A stretch of 64,000 bases of DNA, from assembly GCF_004364555.1 (NCBI RefSeq), contig NZ_SOAM01000001.1, positions 372,001 to 436,000 of the forward strand, in the 5' to 3' direction. The DNA comes from Amnibacterium kyonggiense. Its GTDB lineage: Bacteria; Actinomycetota; Actinomycetes; Actinomycetales; Microbacteriaceae. Of this stretch, positions 16,274 to 24,341 are shown one piece after another (the stretch's first letter is position 1; each line of letters begins with the position of its first letter). The notes below the pieces were generated by a model that saw only the letters and a list, made by a program, of their open reading frames with translations, searched no databases and was not told the origin of the DNA. The translations under genes and the position numbers were made by a program.

Positions 16274-17109
16274 CCCTCTTCGACTTCAGCGACTACGGCG
16301 CCCTGCTCGGCCTCGTCACGAACTCGCTCATCGCCGGGGCACTGCTCGGAATCGTCGGCGGTCTGATCGGCTTCTTCGTCATGGCGCGGGACCTCCCCTT
16401 CGCCGTGCACGGGATCAGCGAGCTCTCCTTCGCGGGTGCGGCGGGCGCCCTGCTCGTCGGCGCCGACGTGGTCGTCGGCTCCGTGGTCGGCTCGATCGTC
16501 GCGGCGCTGCTCATCGGCCTGCTCGGCGTGCGCGCCCGGGAGCGGAACTCGGTGATCGGCGTGCTGATGCCGTTCGGGCTGGGGCTGGGCATCCTCTTCC
16601 TCGCCATCTATCCGGGCCGCTCCGCGAACCGGTTCGGCCTGCTCACCGGGCAGGTGGTGTCCGTCGACGGGCCGCAGGTGCTCGTGCTGATCGGGGTCTC
16701 GCTCGTCGTGCTCGTCACGCTGCTGCTCGTCTGGCGGCCGCTGCTGTTCGCGAGCGTCGACGAGGACGTGGCGATCGCCCGCGGCGTGCCGACGCGCGCG
16801 CTGTCGATGCTCTTCATGGTCCTGCTGGCGCTGACGGTGTCGGTCGCCGTGCAGACGGTGGGCGCGCTCCTCGTGCTCGCGCTCCTCGTGACGCCCGCGG
16901 CCGCCGCGTTGCGGGTGGCGTCCGGACCGCTCGCGGTCGCGCTGCTCAGCATGGCGTTCGCGACCGTGTCCGTGGTGGGCGGGATCCTCCTCGCCCTCGG
17001 CGCGGCGATCCCGATCAGCCCGTACGTCACCACGATCTCGTTCCTCATCTACCTCGTCTGCCGGATCGTCGGAGGGCGGCGGTCCGCGCGCGTACGCTCG
17101 GCCGCATGA
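16270..17109 (+). CDS. znuB: zinc ABC transporter, permease
   Basis: This 279-residue ABC-3 family permease has about eight to nine hydrophobic segments. The family blocks SLIAGALLGIVGGLIGFFVM near the start, FAVHGISELSFAGAAGALL and LVTPAAAALRVA late in the protein are present. It forms the membrane channel for ZnuA and ZnuC. It starts at a GTG overlapping the znuC stop, and its own stop overlaps the zur ATG (ATGA), tying transporter and regulator in one transcript. A hexamer inside its end (17093-17098) may give zur an extra promoter. Confidence 0.94.
   Translation: MTLFDFSDYGALLGLVTNSLIAGALLGIVGGLIGFFVMARDLPFAVHGISELSFAGAAGALLVGADVVVGSVVGSIVAALLIGLLGVRARERNSVIGVLMPFGLGLGILFLAIYPGRSANRFGLLTGQVVSVDGPQVLVLIGVSLVVLVTLLLVWRPLLFASVDEDVAIARGVPTRALSMLFMVLLALTVSVAVQTVGALLVLALLVTPAAAALRVASGPLAVALLSMAFATVSVVGGILLALGAAIPISPYVTTISFLIYLVCRIVGGRRSARVRSAA
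17093..17098 (+). promoter_or_regulatory. possible internal leaderless promoter for zur
   Basis: TACGCT lies 7 bases upstream of the zur ATG, inside the end of znuB. TANNNT at this distance is the pattern of leaderless actinobacterial transcripts and recurs before other first genes in this window. It would keep Zur made when the transporter operon is repressed. Confidence 0.35.
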
Positions 17110-17507
17110 AGCGCCGGACGTGGCAGCGCGCCGCCGTGCAGGACGCCCTGACCGGACGGGACGACTTCGTCAGCGCGCAGGCGCTGCATTCGCAGCTCCG
17201 GGCGGACGGATCGTCGATCGGCCTGGCGACCGTCTACCGCGCGCTTGCGGACCTCGCCGAGGAGGGCGAGGCCGACTCGTTGCAGGCGGAAGGGGAGAGC
17301 CTCTACCGCGCGTGCGCCTCCCCCGGCCACCACCACCACCTGATCTGCCGCTCGTGCGGTCGGACGGTCGAGATCGAGGCCGACGACATCGAGGCCTGGG
17401 CGGCATCGACCGCCGCGGCGCACGGCTTCCGCGACCCGCAGCACGTCGTCGATGTGTTCGGAACTTGCGCCGCCTGCGCGGCTCGGCAGGACGCCCGGAT
17501 CCCCTGA
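17106..17507 (+). CDS. zur: zinc uptake regulator, Fur family
   Basis: This 133-residue Fur-family repressor would sense zinc and bind the box at 14549-14564. The N-terminal winged helix has [20 protein letters not shown]. The dimerisation part has [17 protein letters not shown] and a second pair CAAC near the end, giving the two CxxC motifs of the structural zinc site. It sits directly after znuB and just ahead of cysteine-poor rpmB-rpmG-rpsN, a context that favours Zur over Fur. The ATG at 17106 overlaps the znuB stop. Confidence 0.9.
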   Translation: MKRRTWQRAAVQDALTGRDDFVSAQALHSQLRADGSSIGLATVYRALADLAEEGEADSLQAEGESLYRACASPGHHHHLICRSCGRTVEIEADDIEAWAASTAAAHGFRDPQHVVDVFGTCAACAARQDARIP

Positions 17508-17540
17508 AACGCAATCACGTGTTCGAACCTCGGCGTTTCA
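17505..17540 (+). terminator. inverted repeat at the end of zur
   Basis: TGAAACGC (17505-17512, including the zur stop codon) pairs perfectly with GCGTTTCA (17533-17540); the 20-base spacer holds the inner palindrome GTTCGAAC. It may end the znu-zur transcript or act as an operator for the genes after it. 17541-17718 holds no gene; TAGGCT near 17602 could be a -10 for rpmB. I saw no convincing Zur box in this gap. Confidence 0.4.
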
Positions 17541-17718
17541 CGGCCGGGTCCGTTGCACGTGGGCGGGAAGCGGCTCCGAACGGCTCCGCGCCGGGCCTCT
17601 GCTAGGCTCTCCGACCGGCCGCGTCGCGGCAGTGGGCGCCCCGCACCCGGGGTGCTCGCAGACAAGTGATCTTGGGTGCTCGCGCTTGCTGCGCGTGCAC
17701 GGTAAGCAGGAGGAAATC

Positions 17719-17955
17719 GTGGCAGCAGTGTGCCAGGTGACCGGAGCCGGCCCCGGCTTCGGCAACACCATCTCGCACTCGCACCGGCGCAACCGTCGCC
17801 GGTTCGACGTGAACGTCCAGAAGAAGAAGTACTACGTGCCGTCGCTCAAGCGCACCGTCACGCTCACGGTCTCGGCCAAGGGCATGAAGGTCATCGACGT
17901 CCGCGGCATCGAGAGCGTCGTTGCGGGCATCCTGGCCCGCGGGGAGAAGATCTGA
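17719..17955 (+). CDS. rpmB: 50S ribosomal protein L28, cysteine-poor form
   Basis: This 78-residue L28 starts at a GTG after AGGAGGAAA: the N-terminus [15 protein letters not shown] is followed by [15 protein letters not shown]. Only one cysteine (Cys5) remains, where the C+ form has a CxxC pair, so it should not need zinc. It overlaps rpmG by 1 base (TGATG). The arrangement zur-rpmB-rpmG-rpsN resembles Zur-controlled C-minus ribosomal clusters of other actinobacteria, but whether a C+ copy exists elsewhere cannot be seen here. Confidence 0.93.
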   Translation: MAAVCQVTGAGPGFGNTISHSHRRNRRRFDVNVQKKKYYVPSLKRTVTLTVSAKGMKVIDVRGIESVVAGILARGEKI

Positions 17956-18122
17956 TGGCCCGCCAGCAGGACGTCCGGCCGATCATCAAGCTCAAGTCGA
18001 CCGCCGGCACCGGGTACACCTACGTGACCCGCAAGAACCGCCGCAACAACCCCGACCGCATCGTGCTGAAGAAGTACGACCCGGTGGTCCGCAAGCACGT
18101 CGACTTCCGCGAGGAGCGTTAA
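17955..18122 (+). CDS. rpmG: 50S ribosomal protein L33, cysteine-free form
   Basis: This 55-residue L33 has [19 protein letters not shown] and [18 protein letters not shown]. No cysteine is present, so both zinc-ribbon CxxC pairs are missing. The ATG overlaps the rpmB stop and rpsN follows after 3 bases, so the three are one unit. The length is that of the C-minus class. Confidence 0.94.
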   Translation: MARQQDVRPIIKLKSTAGTGYTYVTRKNRRNNPDRIVLKKYDPVVRKHVDFREER

Positions 18123-18125
18123 TCC

Positions 18126-18431
18126 ATGGCCAAGAAGAGCAAGATCGCGAAGAACGATCAGCGCGCGATCGTCGTCGAGCGCTACCGCACCAAGCGGCTC
18201 GAGCTGAAGAAGCAGCTCGTGGACCTGAACGGGACCGACGAGTCCCGCGAGGAGGCCCGCCAGGCCCTGCAGAAGCTGCCGCGCGACGCGTCGCCGGTCC
18301 GGCTGCGCAACCGCGACGCCGTCGACGGTCGCCCCCGCGGCAACCTCTCGAAGTTCGGCATCTCCCGCGTCCGCTTCCGCGAGATGGCGCATCGGGGCGA
18401 ACTTCCGGGCATCACGAAGTCAAGCTGGTAG
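18126..18431 (+). CDS. rpsN: 30S ribosomal protein S14, long cysteine-free form
   Basis: This 101-residue S14 is of the long type without zinc ligands (the short zinc form is about 61 residues with CxxC). Family blocks are [20 protein letters not shown] and [20 protein letters not shown], ending KSSW. It closes the rpmB-rpmG-rpsN unit. The following 120 bases up to the HU gene show no gene. Confidence 0.95.
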   Translation: MAKKSKIAKNDQRAIVVERYRTKRLELKKQLVDLNGTDESREEARQALQKLPRDASPVRLRNRDAVDGRPRGNLSKFGISRVRFREMAHRGELPGITKSSW

Positions 18432-18552
18432 GTTTCCGCGTGGTTCCGGCCGACACGCCGGAGCGACACGGGTCGTGATTCGACTCGAACCGACCCCGCC
18501 GACCCGCCGCCGAAGCGCGGCATGACCGTCCGACTCGAGGAGGACGACCGAT

Positions 18553-18837
18553 ATGGCAGACACCCTGAACCGCACCGAGCTCGTGCAGGCAGTTGCAGCC
18601 GACACGAACCAGTCGCAGGCGACCGTGAACAGCGTGCTGGACGCGGTGTTCTCGCAGCTGGCGAAGTCGGTCGCCGACGGCACGAAGGTGACGATCCCGG
18701 GCTGGCTCGCCGTCGAGCAGACCTCTCGCGCCGCCCGCACCGGCCGCAACCCGCAGACGGGTGAGCCGATCGAGATCGCGGCGAGCAAGTCGGTGAAGAT
18801 CAGCGCCGGCAGCAAGCTCAAGGCCGCCGTCAAGTAG
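18553..18837 (+). CDS. hup: HU family DNA-binding protein
   Basis: HU is a small dimeric nucleoid protein that bends DNA. The 94-residue product has the helical N-terminal part (NRTELVQAVAADTNQSQATV) and the beta-arm region VTIPGWLAVEQTSRAARTGRNP with the Pro at the arm tip, ending KLKAAVK. It lacks the long Lys/Ala-rich tail of mycobacterial-type HupB, so it is the short form. GAGGA lies upstream of the ATG. A strong stem-loop follows at once, so the gene is probably its own transcript end. Confidence 0.93.
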   Translation: MADTLNRTELVQAVAADTNQSQATVNSVLDAVFSQLAKSVADGTKVTIPGWLAVEQTSRAARTGRNPQTGEPIEIAASKSVKISAGSKLKAAVK

Positions 18838-18850
18838 TCGACGACCAGCA

Positions 18851-18898
18851 CGGGAACGGCGCCCGCTCCTCCATCACGGAGGGCGGGCGCCGTTCCCG
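18851..18898 (+). terminator. strong stem-loop after hup
   Basis: CGGGAACGGCGCCCGC (18851-18866) pairs perfectly over 16 bp with 18883-18898, and the loop adds a further CCTCC/GGAGG pairing. It begins 13 bases after the HU stop. No T-run follows. Confidence 0.8.
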
Positions 18899-18941
18899 TT
18901 CCCGTCCGGATCGCGCCGTCCGCGCGCCTACCCTGGACGGG

Positions 18942-20636
18942 ATGACCTCCGCCGGCCCCACCGCTGCGCCGGCCGCAGCGATCGCGCGGCCGATGCTGGC
19001 CCCGGCCGTCGTCGTCGGGGCGGCCCTGCTGGCGATCGTGGTCGCGGCGGCCACGACCGCTGCGCTGACCGGTGGTGTGCTGCCCGTCCTCCGAGCCGTC
19101 GTCCTCGCGCTCCTCACGACCGCCGCGTCCGCGGTGCTCGGCACCGTCCTCGCCGCCGCGCGCCTGCCCCTCGCCCAGCCGATGCGCGGTCGGCTGCTCG
19201 ACGCGGCCGCGGTCGCTGCGGCGGCGCAGACCGTCCTGGCGGCGACGACCGCGTTCCTGCTCTACCTCGGGACGTCGCCAGCACCGGGCGACCCCGCCTT
19301 CGGACCCGGTCTGGTCGCGTTCGTCGAGGACGTCCCGATCGGTCGCACGTGGGCGATCGCCGCCGGTCTCGCGGCGCTGCTGACGGCGCTGCTCGTCGGG
19401 GTGCGCTCGCGGCTCGGCGTCGCGGTGCTGTGGCCCGCCTCCGCGCTCGCGCTCGTCCCCGTCGCCGTGCAGGGCTCGATCGGCGGCGGCCCGATCGGGG
19501 TGACGCGGTCGGCCGCGGCCGCGCTCCTCGTGCTGCTCCTCGCCGTCTCGACCTGGGCCGGGACGGCGGCGCTCCGCACGCTGCGCGTCGCCGCACCGGC
19601 GCGCGGGATCGCGATCGCGTCGGCCATCGCAGCGAGCGTCGCCGCGGCGGCGGGCTGGTCCGCCCTGCGCTCGACCGGGGTCGCCGTGCCCGTCGGGGTG
19701 GCGGCGCTCCTCGTCGTGCTCGTGGCGGGGGCCGTGGCCCTCCGCGGCCTCCCGACGGTGCAGCTCGGCCTCCTCGCCCTGGCAGTCGGCCTCGGGGCGA
19801 CCGCCGCCGTGACCCGCGCGCTGCCGGAGGTCGCGACGCGCAGGACACCCGCGGAGATCCTCACCGGCGCTCCCCTGCCCCAGCCGGCGACACCCGCCGC
19901 GCTGCTCGCCGCCTGGCAGCCGGACGCCCTGTGGCTCGTGGTGTGCGTCGGCCTGCTCGCGGCGTACGCCGTCGCGGTCCACCGCGCCGCCGGTCCCTGG
20001 TCGCGGTGGCGGGCGGCGTCGTGGACGGCCGGCGTGCTGGTGCTGGCGTGGCTCACCAGCGGGGGACCGGCGGTGTACGAGGAGGTGCTGTTCGGCGTCC
20101 ATCTCGCGCGGCTCCTCGCGGTGCTGCTCGTCGTGCCAGTGCTCCTCGCCGGCGGCGCTCCCCTGCGGCTGCTCACCGTCCTCGCTCCGCACCGCCGTCT
20201 CCCGACCGGGCGACCCCTGGTCGCCGCGGCGCTCGTCGTCGCGCTCGTGCTCTTCCTCCTCTCCGGTCCGGTGCTGCAGTGGTCGCTGACCGATCCCGTC
20301 GGCACGGAGTCGGCCCTCGTGGCCGCGCTGCTCGCCGGGACCTGGCTGGTGTGGTCGATCTCGACAGGCGGTCGTGCGCGGGCCGTCGCCGCCGCGGTCG
20401 CGCTCCTCGTGTCGGAGGTGATCGGAGCGGTGCTCCTCGGCACCGGGTCCTCCCTCGTGCTCGCGGACTGGTACGGCGCCCTGGGCTGGGGCGTCGACGC
20501 GGCGGCGGCGCAGCGGGCCTCCGTGCTCGCGGCGCTGCCGGTCGCGCTCGTGCCGACGGGCATCCTGCTCGTGCGCGCGCTGCGCGCCCCTGCGGTCGGC
20601 CCGGCGCCGGCGACGGCCGAGGCGGTGACCGCATGA
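18942..20636 (+). CDS. CopD/CtaG-like polytopic membrane protein, histidine-poor
   Basis: The 564-residue protein has about 14-16 hydrophobic segments. The first part resembles the CopD copper-resistance domain, and the second part (from about residue 310) resembles CtaG/caa3-type cytochrome oxidase assembly proteins, a fusion common in actinobacteria. The CtaG metal-site histidines seem mostly lost: HLARLL stands where HMxxHM is expected and only three His occur in the whole protein. It may be a divergent paralogue without copper handling. TACCCT (18929-18934) lies 7 bases before the ATG. It overlaps the helicase gene by 4 bases. Confidence 0.7.
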   Translation: MTSAGPTAAPAAAIARPMLAPAVVVGAALLAIVVAAATTAALTGGVLPVLRAVVLALLTTAASAVLGTVLAAARLPLAQPMRGRLLDAAAVAAAAQTVLAATTAFLLYLGTSPAPGDPAFGPGLVAFVEDVPIGRTWAIAAGLAALLTALLVGVRSRLGVAVLWPASALALVPVAVQGSIGGGPIGVTRSAAAALLVLLLAVSTWAGTAALRTLRVAAPARGIAIASAIAASVAAAAGWSALRSTGVAVPVGVAALLVVLVAGAVALRGLPTVQLGLLALAVGLGATAAVTRALPEVATRRTPAEILTGAPLPQPATPAALLAAWQPDALWLVVCVGLLAAYAVAVHRAAGPWSRWRAASWTAGVLVLAWLTSGGPAVYEEVLFGVHLARLLAVLLVVPVLLAGGAPLRLLTVLAPHRRLPTGRPLVAAALVVALVLFLLSGPVLQWSLTDPVGTESALVAALLAGTWLVWSISTGGRARAVAAAVALLVSEVIGAVLLGTGSSLVLADWYGALGWGVDAAAAQRASVLAALPVALVPTGILLVRALRAPAVGPAPATAEAVTA

Positions 20637-21928
20637 GCGCCGCGCTCGAGGTCGCCCTCACCCCCGCTCAGCAGGCGGTGCTCGACGCGGTCGGCGGTGA
20701 CGACGTCACGCCGCTCCTCGTCACGGGGCGCGCGGGCACGGGCAAGTCCACCGTGCTGCACCGCATCGTCGCGGTCGAGCAGCGCAAGGTCGCCGTCGTC
20801 GCACCGACCGGGGTCGCCGCGCTGAACGTCGGCGGCCAGACGATCCACTCGTTCCTCCGGCTGCCGGTCGGCCTGATCGGCAACTCCCGCCTGTACCAGG
20901 ACCGCGAGCTGCGGAAGCTGCTGATGGCGCTCGACGTGCTGATCGTCGACGAGATCTCCATGGTGAGCGCCGACCTGATGGACGGGATCGACCGGGCGCT
21001 GCGCGAGGCGCGCGGCCGGCCGGACCCCTTCGGCGGCGTGCGGCTCGTGCTGTTCGGCGACCCGTTCCAGCTCTCGCCCGTGCCGGGCGGTGCGGAGGAG
21101 CGTGCCTGGTACACCGAGATGTACCGGTCGCTGTGGTTCTTCGACGCCCATGTCTGGGACCGCATCGGCCTCCGGACCCTCCACCTCGACCTCATCCACC
21201 GGCAGCAGGACGAGGAGTTCCGGCGCCTGCTCACCGCCGTGCGGCACGGCGCCGTGACCCGCGAGATGGCGCAGCGCTTGAACGAGGTGGGTGCCAGGCC
21301 GCTGCCCGCCGATCCCCCGCTCACGCTGGCGAGCACGAACGCCGCCGTCGCGACCCTCAACCGGCGCGCGCTCGCCGACCTGCCGGGTCAGGAGGCGACG
21401 GCGCTCGCGGAGGTCGACGGCGACTTCGGAGGCCGCACGTTCCCGGCCGACGAGGAGCTCCGGCTCAAGGTCGGCGCGCACGTGATGATGCTGCGGAACG
21501 ACTCGGAGGGCCGCTGGGTCAACGGGTCGATGGGCACCGTCGCGAAGCTGCACCGCGGCGTGCTGACCGTGGAGATCGACGGCGTGCGGCACGAGGTCGA
21601 GCCGGTGGTGTGGGAGCGGCACCGGTACACCGTGTCCGCGGACTCGAAGGAGCTGCAGCGGGAGGTCGTCGCGCAGTTCCGGCAGCTGCCCGTGCGGCTC
21701 GGCTGGGCGGTCACGATCCACAAGGCGCAGGGCGCGACGCTCGAGGCCGCGCGCATCGACCTCGGACGGAAGGCCTTCTCCCCCGGCCAGACCTACGTCG
21801 CCCTGAGCCGGCTGACGACGCTTGCCGGGCTGTACCTGACCCGGCCGCTGATCCCCGGCGACGTCATCGTCGACCCGGACGTCCGACGCTGGGTCGAGGA
21901 CCGCAGGCGGGCCGCCGCAGCCGATTGA
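20633..21928 (+). CDS. Pif1/RecD-like superfamily 1B helicase
   Basis: The 431-residue protein has all expected SF1 motifs. These are Walker A GRAGTGKST near residue 33, motif Ia VAPTGVAALNVGGQTIHS, motif II VLIVDEISM, motif III FGDPFQLSPV, and the C-terminal UvrD_C_2-type block WAVTIHKAQGATLE with TYVALSR. This fits Pif1/Dda-like 5'-3' helicases, which unwind DNA at forks or G-rich structures. It is coupled (ATGA) to the CtaG-like gene, an odd pairing with no evident functional link. The DNA target is unknown. Confidence 0.88.
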   Translation: MSAALEVALTPAQQAVLDAVGGDDVTPLLVTGRAGTGKSTVLHRIVAVEQRKVAVVAPTGVAALNVGGQTIHSFLRLPVGLIGNSRLYQDRELRKLLMALDVLIVDEISMVSADLMDGIDRALREARGRPDPFGGVRLVLFGDPFQLSPVPGGAEERAWYTEMYRSLWFFDAHVWDRIGLRTLHLDLIHRQQDEEFRRLLTAVRHGAVTREMAQRLNEVGARPLPADPPLTLASTNAAVATLNRRALADLPGQEATALAEVDGDFGGRTFPADEELRLKVGAHVMMLRNDSEGRWVNGSMGTVAKLHRGVLTVEIDGVRHEVEPVVWERHRYTVSADSKELQREVVAQFRQLPVRLGWAVTIHKAQGATLEAARIDLGRKAFSPGQTYVALSRLTTLAGLYLTRPLIPGDVIVDPDVRRWVEDRRRAAAAD

Positions 21929-21930
21929 GC

Positions 21931-21947
21931 CGCTCCGCCGAGGAGCG
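21931..21947. terminator. short hairpin between convergent genes
   Basis: CGCTCC(gccga)GGAGCG lies 2 bases after the helicase stop and 11 bases before the end of the convergent gene. It could serve both transcripts. The 6-bp stem is modest. Confidence 0.45.
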
Positions 21948-21958
21948 ACAGGATCCGA

Positions 21959-22435
21959 TCAGTGCATCTGCATGGTGCCGCCGACCGAGGTCGCGGCGAG
22001 GCTCTGCGTCGTCACGACCGCGACGACGGCGGCAGCCGCCGCGGCCCCGAGCAGGAACCGGACCGGACGGGACTCCCCCGGCGTCCGGCCGGCTCGGAGG
22101 AGCTGCAGGGCGACGAGCATCCCGGTCGCGAGGTCGAGGAGGCCGGCACCGAGGAACGCCGACGGCGGGACACCGAGGTCGACCATCGAGCCGTGGCGCG
22201 CGGCGGAGGGCGGCAGCAGGAGGGCGACGACGCCGACGACCAGGGCGAGCCCGATGCCGACCGCCGCGGGGACCGGAGCCGGGACCGGGGTGCGCGCGAG
22301 CGCGGCGACGCCCCAGAGCAGCTCGAGCGCGCCGAGCAGCGCGAGGGGGACGAGGACCGCGGGCGACGTCCCGGCCGCGCTGCCGAGATGGATCAGCCCG
22401 GCCCCGATCGCGGCGAGGCCGGGCCAGGTTCGCAT
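21959..22435 (-). CDS. small membrane protein of unknown function
   Basis: The 158-residue product from ATG 22435 has about four to five hydrophobic segments (for example LVPLALLGALELLWGVAALA and FLLGAAAAAAVVAVVTTQSL) and a short end VGGTMQMH. It lies 10 bases downstream of the DUF4383 gene on the same strand, so the two are probably one operon. The terminal Met/His could bind metal, but this is speculation. No family motif is recognised. Confidence 0.65.
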   Translation of the reverse strand: MRTWPGLAAIGAGLIHLGSAAGTSPAVLVPLALLGALELLWGVAALARTPVPAPVPAAVGIGLALVVGVVALLLPPSAARHGSMVDLGVPPSAFLGAGLLDLATGMLVALQLLRAGRTPGESRPVRFLLGAAAAAAVVAVVTTQSLAATSVGGTMQMH

Positions 22436-22445
22436 GCGCGCCGGG

Positions 22446-22937
22446 TCAGGCGTGCAGCGTGCTCTGCGGCTCCGGCTGCTCGGTGGCCCGCGTCGCACCG
22501 CGGTCGGCGCCGAGCGCGGTCGCGAGGAGCAGCAGCGCCGAGGCGAGGTGCAGGATGTGGTCCGGCACGTTCAGCGAGAGGAAGTTGATCGGCGAGCGCC
22601 CGCCGTCGGGAGCGGTGAGGAAGAACCCGACCACGCCGAGCAGCAGGTAGAGGGCGCCGACCGTGCCGTTCGCGGCCCTGGCGGACGCCGCGGTGCCGGC
22701 CCCCGCGATGAGGAGCGCGGCTCCGATCAGCAGGTGGGCGATGTTGTGCAGCGGGTTCACCTCGAACAGGCCGAAGATCGCGTTGCTGCCGTCACCGGGC
22801 CCGGCGAACGGGACGCCGTTGACCCAGAAGAACCCGAGCAGCCCGACGAGCACGTAGACGCCGCCGAACAGGAACGCGATGATCCGGTTCGGGGACCGGT
22901 GGAACGCGGTGCCGGGGTTGATCTGGTTGATGGGCAT
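22446..22937 (-). CDS. DUF4383 membrane protein
   Basis: The 163-residue protein matches the DUF4383 layout of about four transmembrane segments: a short polar N-terminus (INPGTAFHRSPNRIIAFLFG), VNPLHNIAHLLIGAALL in the middle, and NVPDHILHLASALLLL near the end. The ATG at 22937 is preceded by AGGAGG on the minus strand. The conserved HNIAHL and DHILHL repeats suggest an internal duplication. The function is unknown; it is probably an operon with the next membrane gene. Confidence 0.85.
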   Translation of the reverse strand: MPINQINPGTAFHRSPNRIIAFLFGGVYVLVGLLGFFWVNGVPFAGPGDGSNAIFGLFEVNPLHNIAHLLIGAALLIAGAGTAASARAANGTVGALYLLLGVVGFFLTAPDGGRSPINFLSLNVPDHILHLASALLLLATALGADRGATRATEQPEPQSTLHA

Positions 22938-23067
22938 GCTGCTGCGCCTCCTGGTGAACGTCCCCGACGCGGGGCCACTCAACGATGGCAGGCCCCGATG
23001 GGAACTGCCACTCGGGCCTGCACCCGGTCAGGGGGCCGCGGTCGGGGCGGGCGCCTAGCGTGGAGGC

Positions 23068-23394
23068 ATGACCGATGAGGCCGGCTCCCCCGCCATCGCC
23101 GTGAGCGTCCCGAGCGAGCAGGAGGTCGGCGTCTTCGCCGACTTCGCCGGGATCTGGCACACGCCCAACACGTTCGTGCTCGACTTCCTCTCCCTCACCT
23201 CTCCCGCTCCGCAGCAGCAGGTCGCGGGCGACGGGGAGGTCATCGGCGCGATGCCGGCCAAGGTCGCGGCGCGCGTGCGCATCCCCGCGGAGCAGGTGTT
23301 CCAGATCATCGCCGCCTTGCAGCAGCAGGCCGACCAGTGGCTGGAGGAGACCGGCCGGTCCGAGCCGCCGGACGCCTGGATGCCGTCCGTCTGA
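23068..23394 (+). CDS. DUF3467 protein
   Basis: This 108-residue soluble protein fits DUF3467: an early YADF-like block (GVFADFAGIWHTPNTFVLDF), then ARVRIPAEQVFQIIAALQQQ, then an acidic/Pro-rich end. TAGCGT (23056-23061) sits 6 bases before the ATG, so the gene is probably transcribed as a leaderless message; GGAGG lies between them. It stands alone. No biochemical role is established for the family as far as I know. Confidence 0.8.
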   Translation: MTDEAGSPAIAVSVPSEQEVGVFADFAGIWHTPNTFVLDFLSLTSPAPQQQVAGDGEVIGAMPAKVAARVRIPAEQVFQIIAALQQQADQWLEETGRSEPPDAWMPSV

Positions 23395-23425
23395 CGAGAA
23401 CCCGATCTGGGGCTGGGAGCGCCCT

Positions 23426-24019
23426 ATGAGGATCGCCAGAGTGGTCCCGACGCCGTCCGCGGCGCTGCCCGCTCGCCCGATCCAGGTCAGGAAGCCCGTG
23501 CCCGAACCGATCCCGCCGCTGCTCATCGCTCCCCCGCCTCCGGGCTGGACGCCGGACCGGCCGGCCGCGATGGGCCCGACCGGCATGGCGACCGCGTCGC
23601 TGGTGCTCGGCATCGTGGCCCTGGTCCTCAACGTCCTCCTGATCCCGACGGTCCTCGCGGTGGTCTTCGGCGCCGTCGCGCTCGCCAAGGGCACCGCCGG
23701 CCGGACCCGCTCCATCGTCGGCATCGTGCTCGGAGCGCTCGGCGTCGTCGCCCTCGGCGTCCAGGCCGCGATCGCGATCCCCGTCCTCATCGGCGTCCAG
23801 CAGGCCGCCGTCGTCCGCAGCATGGAGGCCTCCATCACGAACGGGCTCGCGCAGCAGGGCACGGCCGTGACCGGCGTCGACTGCCCGGCGCCCGGCGTCG
23901 TCCGCGCCGGTGCGACGACCGTCTGCACCGCGACCGGCGCGAGCGGCACCGCACTGCGCGTCGACGTGACCTTCACGGACACGGCCGGCGGCTTCACCTA
24001 CCGCGTCGGCGCCGCCTGA
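23426..24019 (+). CDS. DUF4190 membrane protein with DUF4333-like external domain
   Basis: The 197-residue product has a Pro-rich N-terminal tail (cytoplasmic in this family), two hydrophobic segments around residues 52-110 with the Gly-rich DUF4190 pattern (MATASLVLGIVALVLNVLL), and a C-terminal domain holding the cysteine pair GVDCPAPG and TTVCTAT. This last part resembles the DUF4333 fold found outside the cell in actinobacteria. It is not obviously linked to its neighbours. A stem-loop follows at 24038. Confidence 0.7.
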   Translation: MRIARVVPTPSAALPARPIQVRKPVPEPIPPLLIAPPPPGWTPDRPAAMGPTGMATASLVLGIVALVLNVLLIPTVLAVVFGAVALAKGTAGRTRSIVGIVLGALGVVALGVQAAIAIPVLIGVQQAAVVRSMEASITNGLAQQGTAVTGVDCPAPGVVRAGATTVCTATGASGTALRVDVTFTDTAGGFTYRVGAA

Positions 24020-24037
24020 GCGGTCCGGCTCGACACC

Positions 24038-24065
24038 GGGCCGTCTCCGTCCGCGGAGGCGGCCC
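24038..24065 (+). terminator. stem-loop after the DUF4190 gene
   Basis: GGGCCGTCTCC (24038-24048) pairs with GGAGGCGGCCC (24055-24065) with one G-T wobble, followed by TTCGTCGTCC. A weaker hairpin CGTGGAAC/GTTCCACG (about 24095-24129) lies further on, before the tRNA on the other strand. The rest of 24066-24191 shows no gene. Confidence 0.6.
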
Positions 24066-24191
24066 TTCGTCGTCCCCGCGCCTCGCGGCGCTCCCGTGGA
24101 ACCTTCAACACGGAGTTGAGAGTTCCACGTGCGAGGGACCGACCGGGATCACGGCCGGAGATGAGGCCGTGGGTGCGGCACGAGGGGGGAG

Positions 24192-24265
24192 TGGAGCGGG
24201 CGACGGGAATCGAACCCGCGCTACCAGCTTGGGAAGCTGGAGTTCTGCCATTGAACTACGCCCGC
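24192..24265 (-). tRNA. tRNA-Gly (anticodon CCC)
   Basis: On the minus strand, GCGGGCG (from 24265) pairs with CGCCCGC (ending 24196), followed by a discriminator T and an encoded CCA. The anticodon stem CCAGC/GCTGG encloses TTCCCAA, giving CCC, which reads GGG glycine codons. The T-loop GGTTCGATTCC is present. The D-arm AGTTCAATGGCAGAACT is regular. Without CCA the gene is 71 bases. Confidence 0.95.
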
Positions 24266-24341
24266 GACGCGCGATCACTCGCGCCCGGTGAGTGTAGCAA
24301 CGGTGCGGACCGGGGAGCCGCCGCCGCTAGGGTCGGATGCC

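Noticed and set aside
17541-17718. A Zur box before rpmB
   Set aside because: I read both strands and found no sequence with the AATGATttTC core; control of rpmB by Zur is left open.
24095-24129. HAIR element (CTTCAAC...GTTGAG)
   Set aside because: The half-sites are in the opposite arrangement to HAIR and no heat-shock gene is near; it is probably a weak hairpin.
24116-24300. A frame giving [20 protein letters not shown]
   Set aside because: This is the well-known translation artefact of a tRNA gene; the tRNA-Gly on the minus strand explains it.
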